DNA of 8,218 nucleotides from positions 1 through 8,218 of the forward strand of contig CAYSPU010000257.1 in assembly GCA_964432995.1 (NCBI GenBank), in the 5' to 3' direction. The number at the start of each line of letters is the position of its first letter. Position 1 is the stretch's first letter. The notes below the pieces were generated by a model that saw nothing but the letters and a program-made list of their open reading frames with translations, had not been told where the DNA came from and did no database searches. Positions 5,393 through 8,218 of the stretch are shown one piece after another. Both the position numbers and the translations under genes were made by a program. This DNA comes from CAYSPU01 sp964432995. Lineage in GTDB: Bacteria > Verrucomicrobiota > Verrucomicrobiia > Limisphaerales > JAHDYP01.

Positions 5393-5805
5393 TTCGCCAC
5401 CTCCCCTCCCCTGCTCTGCTGAGGTGGGCGGGTCTTGTAGGCGGCCAGGAGCTGACGCTCCAAACACCAGGTGTAACGGTAGCACTCGCCTAAACACCGC
5501 GTCAGGTTCCCAGCAACCTGGTTTCCGATTGCGCAGATCCCCGCCACGATTTCATCCGTCCAATCTTCATGTTCCATGGCTGAGATGACAATGCACATCG
5601 CGTTGGAAGCGCTCACGGCGGTTTCCAGCTCGGAGAGTGAGTGCATGCGCTCACGCGCCTCCGGGCTCAGAATTGCCTCAAGGCGCTGCACCTGGGAGGC
5701 GATCGACTCGGACGCTTCAGTTCCAGGTTGAACGCCAGGTTGAACTTGCGGGCCTGTTACAGCCGCCCTATTGTTTCGTTGGACTCGGACTGGGGTTGTC
5801 TTCAT
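5389..5805 (-). CDS. Unknown 138-residue helical protein
   Basis: Soluble protein of unknown function. ATG 5805-5803 is preceded by AAGGAAG at seven bases, a good ribosome-binding site, even though the start lies inside the end of the repressor-like gene (38-base overlap). Residues 1-35 are polar with a tandem VQPGVQPG made by a 12-base direct repeat (5723-5745). Residues 36-62 look like an amphipathic helix (IASQVQRLEAILSPEARERM). The core (60-121) is helical and Cys-rich (Cys71, 91, 104, 108, 114), with two helices around EHEDWTDE. The core aligns by eye with the 98-residue downstream protein (shared AVxAxNA, W, G and NL). The C-terminus SRGGEVAK comes from a purine-rich run that also serves as the Shine-Dalgarno of the next gene. 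Likely co-expressed with its neighbours. Confidence 0.68.
   Translation of the reverse strand: MKTTPVRVQRNNRAAVTGPQVQPGVQPGTEASESIASQVQRLEAILSPEARERMHSLSELETAVSASNAMCIVISAMEHEDWTDEIVAGICAIGNQVAGNLTRCLGECYRYTWCLERQLLAAYKTRPPQQSRGGEVAK
5393..5404 (-). promoter_or_regulatory. Shine-Dalgarno deciding the GTG start at 5392
   Basis: On the minus strand GGAGGTG (5404-5398) is followed by GCGAA and GTG. The motif lies inside the last codons of the upstream gene, so reinitiation after its TGA (5391-5389) is expected. Confidence 0.65.
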
Positions 5806-6520
5806 TGATCAGCTTCCTTCGGGTTCTGGCCTTAGTGGTGTCTTCCGCACCGCTGAGGCTCTTGGTTCTGCCGCTTCCCGACTGGACCCAGTGAAGCAAT
5901 CGCAGCGCAGCATCCGCACCCGGCTTCCGCCGGCGGTGCAACCAGTCATTGCCCCGCTGGAGCGATACGCCTGCAACCCTGGCGGCCTCACGAGTCCCCA
6001 CTTCGGCGCATTTACGGCGCACGAGGTTCAGGAGCTGCTCGACGCTATGTGGAGTCGGTGGAGGCATTTCGCCTCTATTACTCCCTTCGGAGTAATCTGT
6101 CAAGAGGGTCCGCTCCAGGTCCTGAAGCGATACGGTCGCTGAACCCAACCTTGATTCTTCTTCCGCGAGTTCCTCGTATTCCTTGGAGCATTCCGGCCAT
6201 ACGACCAAGAAAGGCGTGGACGGATAAACCACGCGGCCAACCGGAAGAGTCTGGCTCAAGATCCAACCCAGATCTTGAGAGAGCATGGAACCATTGCCCG
6301 TCGCAAGCCAACGCGGATTCAGCGCCAGCCTGCTGGCCATTCTCTCGACCACAGCATAGGGAACACGCGCGCGAGCGAATTCATAACTGGCGAGCCTTGA
6401 GCTATCGATGCCGATCTTGGCAGCGGTAGCGACGCGGCTCAGACCTCGGGCCTTCCTGAACGCTGCCAACCGGCCGGCGAGCGCAGTATCCTGCTCGGCC
6501 ATCGGGTTCTTTCGTGGCAT
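5768..6520 (-). CDS. Repressor-like regulator with two HTH domains
   Basis: Probable DNA-binding regulator of 250 residues and the first gene of the leftward cluster. Residues 14-75 form an XRE/Cro-CI type HTH (LAGRLAAFRKARGLSR, then the scanning helices AAKIGIDSSRLASYEFARAR, ending LNPRWLATGNGS). Residues 158-213 form a second HTH-like unit (EQLLNLVRRKCAEVG, REAARVAGVSLQRGNDWLHR, LRLLHWVQ), resembling antirepressor/Cro-type domains. The basic tail TRRKLINEDNPSPSPTK ends the protein. There is no protease-type (LexA/CI Ser-Lys) domain. The start may be ATG 6520 or ATG 6502; neither has a strong Shine-Dalgarno. A GATAAT hexamer at 6534-6529 would put transcription nearly at ATG 6520, which fits leaderless translation or the internal start. 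It lies divergent from a small HTH gene, as in prophage CI/Cro switches. Role as repressor is inferred. Confidence 0.8.
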   Translation of the reverse strand: MPRKNPMAEQDTALAGRLAAFRKARGLSRVATAAKIGIDSSRLASYEFARARVPYAVVERMASRLALNPRWLATGNGSMLSQDLGWILSQTLPVGRVVYPSTPFLVVWPECSKEYEELAEEESRLGSATVSLQDLERTLLTDYSEGSNRGEMPPPTPHSVEQLLNLVRRKCAEVGTREAARVAGVSLQRGNDWLHRRRKPGADAALRLLHWVQSGSGRTKSLSGAEDTTKARTRRKLINEDNPSPSPTKQ

Positions 6521-6595
6521 GCAGGCAGATTATCGGAATGGACGGCAAAAAGAAGGTTTGACTTGGTTTCACGGATTCATGCATCCTACCTTCGC
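6521..6595. promoter_or_regulatory. Divergent control region of the CI/Cro-like pair
   Basis: These 75 bases separate the leftward two-HTH gene from the rightward small HTH gene. On the minus strand GATAAT (6534-6529) is a good -10 candidate without a convincing -35. On the plus strand TTGACT (6558-6563) matches a -35 box, but the expected -10 position (GCATCC) is poor. The short palindromes GCATGC (6517-6522) and ATGCAT (6579-6584) sit near the two starts and could be operator halves. I see no repeated operator of the classical three-site kind. Confidence 0.4.
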
Positions 6596-6826
6596 ATGGA
6601 GCAACTAAACACCGAGCGTAGGCGGCGCGAAATTCGCGGGATCTGCTGCGACGCCGCGCAGTTGGGCGTCTCGCGCTGTTACTTGCAGAAGGTGCTAACC
6701 AGGCAACTCCGAAGCGCGCGCCTTCTACGTCGCTACTGCGAGTTGCTTCTGTCGCAGAAACGAAGGATCCCCGCAGGAGCTACGGCCGCCAAGCGATTCT
6801 GGCGCGAAAGCCTGATCTGCTCATGA
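6596..6826 (+). CDS. Small Cro-like HTH protein
   Basis: A basic 76-residue protein starting at ATG 6596. An upstream ATG at 6563 would add 11 residues, but it overlaps the TTGACT promoter-like box, so the shorter form is preferred with limited certainty. A HTH is visible at about residues 10-48: IRGICCDAAQLGVSRCYLQK followed by VLTRQLRSARLLRRYCELL, where SRCYLQKVLT would be the recognition helix and the end resembles the ARLLxRY tail of small phage-type DNA-binding proteins. The C-terminus is Arg/Lys-rich. The stop overlaps the next gene's ATG by four bases (ATGA). Divergent placement from the two-HTH protein suggests it is the Cro partner of a genetic switch. No homologue was checked. Confidence 0.65.
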   Translation: MEQLNTERRRREIRGICCDAAQLGVSRCYLQKVLTRQLRSARLLRRYCELLLSQKRRIPAGATAAKRFWRESLICS

Positions 6827-7194
6827 ATACTCCTCTCCTCTCTCCCGCCGAACGTGCTCTCCTGGAAGAGACACGCAAAGCGAACTCCGAACTTGCCGCC
6901 CGCCTTGACGTTGCAGGGTGCCCGAGGATTACGCCAGCGAACGCCTCCGCGTTCGAGGCCGCCCGCGTACGTGGCGCCCAGGCGGAATCCGCATTTCTTG
7001 CCCGGCTGGTAGAAACCCAGCGCCGTGAGGTCTTGCGCGCATTAGCCCCACCCCTCCTCGCTGTGACCGATTCGGACGCGGTAGGATACATCGTGCCGCT
7101 CAATGATGGCGTCTGTTTGGTGTTCGGAGGCCATGTGCCTGTCTCACGGCGTCGCCGGCTTGAATCACAGTGCCGTGTAAACACTCAACCCTGA
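6823..7194 (+). CDS. Unknown 123-residue protein coupled to the Cro-like gene
   Basis: Unrecognised soluble protein. The start overlaps the stop of the HTH gene (ATGA), with no strong Shine-Dalgarno, so coupled translation is likely. Residues 5-75 are Ala/Arg/Glu-rich and predicted helical (SPAERALLEETRKANSELAA, then FEAARVRGAQAESAFLARLV and ETQRREVLRALA). The C-terminal third (DSDAVGYIVPLNDGVCLVFGGHVPVS) looks like beta strands, followed by basic RRRR. There is no membrane segment or signal peptide. A 10-base gap leads to the next gene, so the three rightward genes probably form one transcript. Function unknown. Confidence 0.65.
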   Translation: MNTPLLSPAERALLEETRKANSELAARLDVAGCPRITPANASAFEAARVRGAQAESAFLARLVETQRREVLRALAPPLLAVTDSDAVGYIVPLNDGVCLVFGGHVPVSRRRRLESQCRVNTQP

Positions 7195-7204
7195 TTTCTC
7201 AACT

Positions 7205-7645
7205 ATGAATCTGATTGAAAAAATCCGGTCCGCCGGGGCGACTCTCATCGCTTCAGCTCAGACCCGCGCCGCTCAACTCGAAGCCGACGCCCGCGCCACC
7301 AAGGCCACTGCGGCAGCGGAAAACTCGGTGCTGCTGCGTGTCGCCGAGCTCGAAGAAATGTTGTGCGAATCCGAGGCCCTCCTCGACGGCATGAAACAGG
7401 GCCTCAAAGGGGCCTTCGCAGACGAACTTGAGTCGTTCCGAGTGAACGCGCTCGTCACGAGTGCGGCTGGAGACGGCGCTGCCTTGGTGCATTGGGACCG
7501 ATACGTTGTCCGCCGATTGGCAATCGAGGAGTTCACTCATTCACTGGACGACGTGGAGAGAGTGAAGATTGGCGCGATCAAGGAAGAGCTTTCGGCGCTG
7601 AAAGCGAAGCACGGCACCACGCTCCAAAAGCTCGGCCTGGCCTGA
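7205..7645 (+). CDS. Unknown coiled-coil-like 146-residue protein
   Basis: Unrecognised soluble protein, almost wholly helical. Residues 5-65 are Ala-rich with heptad-like spacing (QTRAAQLEADARATKATAAA, then LLRVAELEEMLCESEALLDG), consistent with a coiled coil. The middle (70-105) includes ALVHWDRYVVRRLAIEEF. A second helix (110-143) follows, DDVERVKIGAIKEELSALKA. Coding is clear from C/G-ending codons. The start ATG lies 10 bases after the upstream stop, without a Shine-Dalgarno (preceded by TTTCTCAACT). The TGA overlaps a following ATG by one base (TGATG). Such proteins occur in phage early operons as structural or scaffold-like parts, but no function can be assigned. Confidence 0.7.
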   Translation: MNLIEKIRSAGATLIASAQTRAAQLEADARATKATAAAENSVLLRVAELEEMLCESEALLDGMKQGLKGAFADELESFRVNALVTSAAGDGAALVHWDRYVVRRLAIEEFTHSLDDVERVKIGAIKEELSALKAKHGTTLQKLGLA

Positions 7646-8034
7646 TGTCCCCCGACCGTCATTTCAGTGTGCGCCCAGTCCTATCACCGTTGGTGGGCGG
7701 ATCCGCTGCCGCCGGTTCTATGGTAGGGCTGGGTGCGCTGGCCTTCTGCGGGGACCCATTGCAAAACGCCGCTGTGCCATTGCAAAACGGTCGCAGGGCG
7801 CCGGAAGGGGTCTGGATACCCCCCAGCAGTTCTGGCCTCTGTAGCGGGCCTTTGCGCCCCTTTTTCGTTTGTGCTCCTCCATTGCCTGCGGGCACCTCGG
7901 AGCACCTCGGCCAGGCCGCGCCGCCGCGCGCGCCTGGCCCCTTTTCAGCAGTGGGGATACGCTCGGTGGGAGGAGGAATGGCGGTCCCGGTCGCACTGGC
8001 CGGGCCGTCGCCTCCTTATGGTAGCAAACCTTGA
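7645..8034 (+). CDS. Doubtful 129-residue ORF overlapping the previous stop
   Basis: The ATG at 7645 shares a base with the stop of the coiled-coil gene, a coupling arrangement that favours a real gene. Against this, the product is Pro/Gly/Ser-rich with no predicted domain, the codon positions show no consistent bias, and the frame runs through the 13-bp direct repeats and terminator-like hairpins. A weakly hydrophobic stretch, AAAGSMVGLGALAF, appears near residues 21-34. I treat the stretch 7646-8017 as probably non-coding or regulatory. Confidence 0.22.
   Translation: MSPDRHFSVRPVLSPLVGGSAAAGSMVGLGALAFCGDPLQNAAVPLQNGRRAPEGVWIPPSSSGLCSGPLRPFFVCAPPLPAGTSEHLGQAAPPRAPGPFSAVGIRSVGGGMAVPVALAGPSPPYGSKP
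7756..7789. repeat. Two 13-bp direct repeats with 21-bp period
   Basis: CCATTGCAAAACG occurs at 7756-7768 and again at 7777-7789 without mismatch, separated by eight bases. A start-to-start distance of 21 bp is two turns of the helix, so a protein would see both on the same face. They are AT-richer than the surroundings. A binding site for a regulator or replication initiator is possible; only two copies are visible. Confidence 0.6.
7846..7865 (+). terminator. Weak terminator-like hairpin after the rightward operon
   Basis: GGGC (7846-7849) and GCCC (7856-7859) form a short stem with a six-base loop, followed by C and five T (7861-7865). A second 5-bp hairpin, GGGGT/ACCCC, lies just upstream at 7807-7822. 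The stem is short for a strong terminator, but this is the first T-run after the three rightward genes. Confidence 0.3.
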
Positions 8035-8206
8035 TCGGACCTATGACCTGCGGCGGCAGGAAAACTCCATCACCGCGCGGCGCCTACGCCGGCGCCGCCG
8101 GCGCCGCGGAAGCCAGGCCGCAAGGCTTCGTCGCCTGGAGGTTTTTCTCGCAGCCCGGCAGATCCTTCCGAACCCCGCAGCCGCGCTCGCGCCCTCGACA
8201 TGGTGA
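8018..8206 (+). CDS. Possible 62-residue Arg-rich protein
   Basis: ATG 8018 to TGA 8206 reads MVANLDRTYDLRRQENSITA followed by a run of arginines (RRLRRRRRRR) and a helix-like QAARLRRLEVFLAARQIL. The start and end look protein-like and highly basic, which would suit nucleic-acid binding. No Shine-Dalgarno precedes the ATG, and the arginine run coincides with a GC-palindromic stretch (three GGCGCC sites at 8079, 8091 and 8100) that may instead be a repeat. Another frame is also open here. Unknown function and uncertain reality. Confidence 0.3.
   Translation: MVANLDRTYDLRRQENSITARRLRRRRRRRGSQAARLRRLEVFLAARQILPNPAAALAPSTW
8113..8146 (+). terminator. Hairpin with T-run near the right edge
   Basis: CCAGGC (8113-8118) pairs with GCCTGG (8133-8138), and TTTTT follows at 8142-8146. 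An alternative competing stem, GAAGCC (8109-8114) with GGCTTC (8124-8129), shares bases with it. Two mutually exclusive stems before a T-run could be an attenuator or terminator, but they lie inside the doubtful 8018-8206 ORF. Confidence 0.25.
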
Positions 8207-8218
8207 CGCGTAGGTGCG

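Noticed and set aside
6049..6429. Plus-strand ORFs opposite the two-HTH regulator
   Set aside because: The minus-strand frame carries recognisable HTH motifs; the opposite frames do not.
7645..8218. CRISPR array suggested by the direct repeats
   Set aside because: Only two 13-bp copies with an 8-bp spacer, far too short for repeat-spacer units.

Overview
The window looks like chromosome of a verrucomicrobial bacterium. This is an inference, and no rRNA or marker search backs it. The grounds are a GC-rich background, a LepA gene followed by long divergent type I signal peptidases with inserts, intergenic GTAGGG/CCCTAC-ended and ACCACGGA/TCCGTGGT inverted repeats of a style I associate with that phylum, and a two-helix-turn-helix repressor-like protein whose ending ('LRLLHWVQ' then a basic TRxRK tail) resembles proteins I associate with that phylum.

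Layout. Bases 1-4116 are a plus-strand housekeeping block: the 3' part of lepA (translation factor EF-4), then two non-identical signal peptidase I genes (1459-2646 and 3205-4116). The 560-base gap between the peptidases holds four separate inverted-repeat elements (2744-2784, 2796-2866, 2893-2992, 3083-3170). Bases 4117-4578 have no convincing gene. They begin with an AT-rich patch and contain a cluster of CAAATTGTCCA repeats, which looks like a mobile-element edge or remnant.

Bases 4579-8218 look like accessory DNA. A leftward set of small genes starts at a phage-repressor-like protein with two HTH domains (6520 to 5768). It continues through a 138-aa and a 98-aa unknown protein, a 71-aa reading frame that seems frameshifted, and an 81-aa unknown protein. 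Three consecutive junctions in this set overlap (38, 4 and 4 bases), which indicates translational coupling. A strong nested hairpin (4848-4885) sits between the last two genes. In the opposite direction a small Cro-like HTH gene (6596-6826) overlaps an unknown 123-aa gene by 4 bases, followed by a coiled-coil-like 146-aa gene (7205-7645). The pair of divergent HTH genes has the form of a CI/Cro-type switch. No integrase, portal, terminase, replication or toxin gene can be recognised, so the element type stays open. The right end (7646-8218) is poorly explained: it holds a 13-bp direct repeat with 21-bp period, weak terminator-like hairpins, and two low-confidence ORFs.

The most unusual material is the leftward set of small genes behind the two-HTH protein. 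It includes two genes that may be diverged tandem copies, plus one apparently broken or recoded gene. I could not assign a function to any of them.
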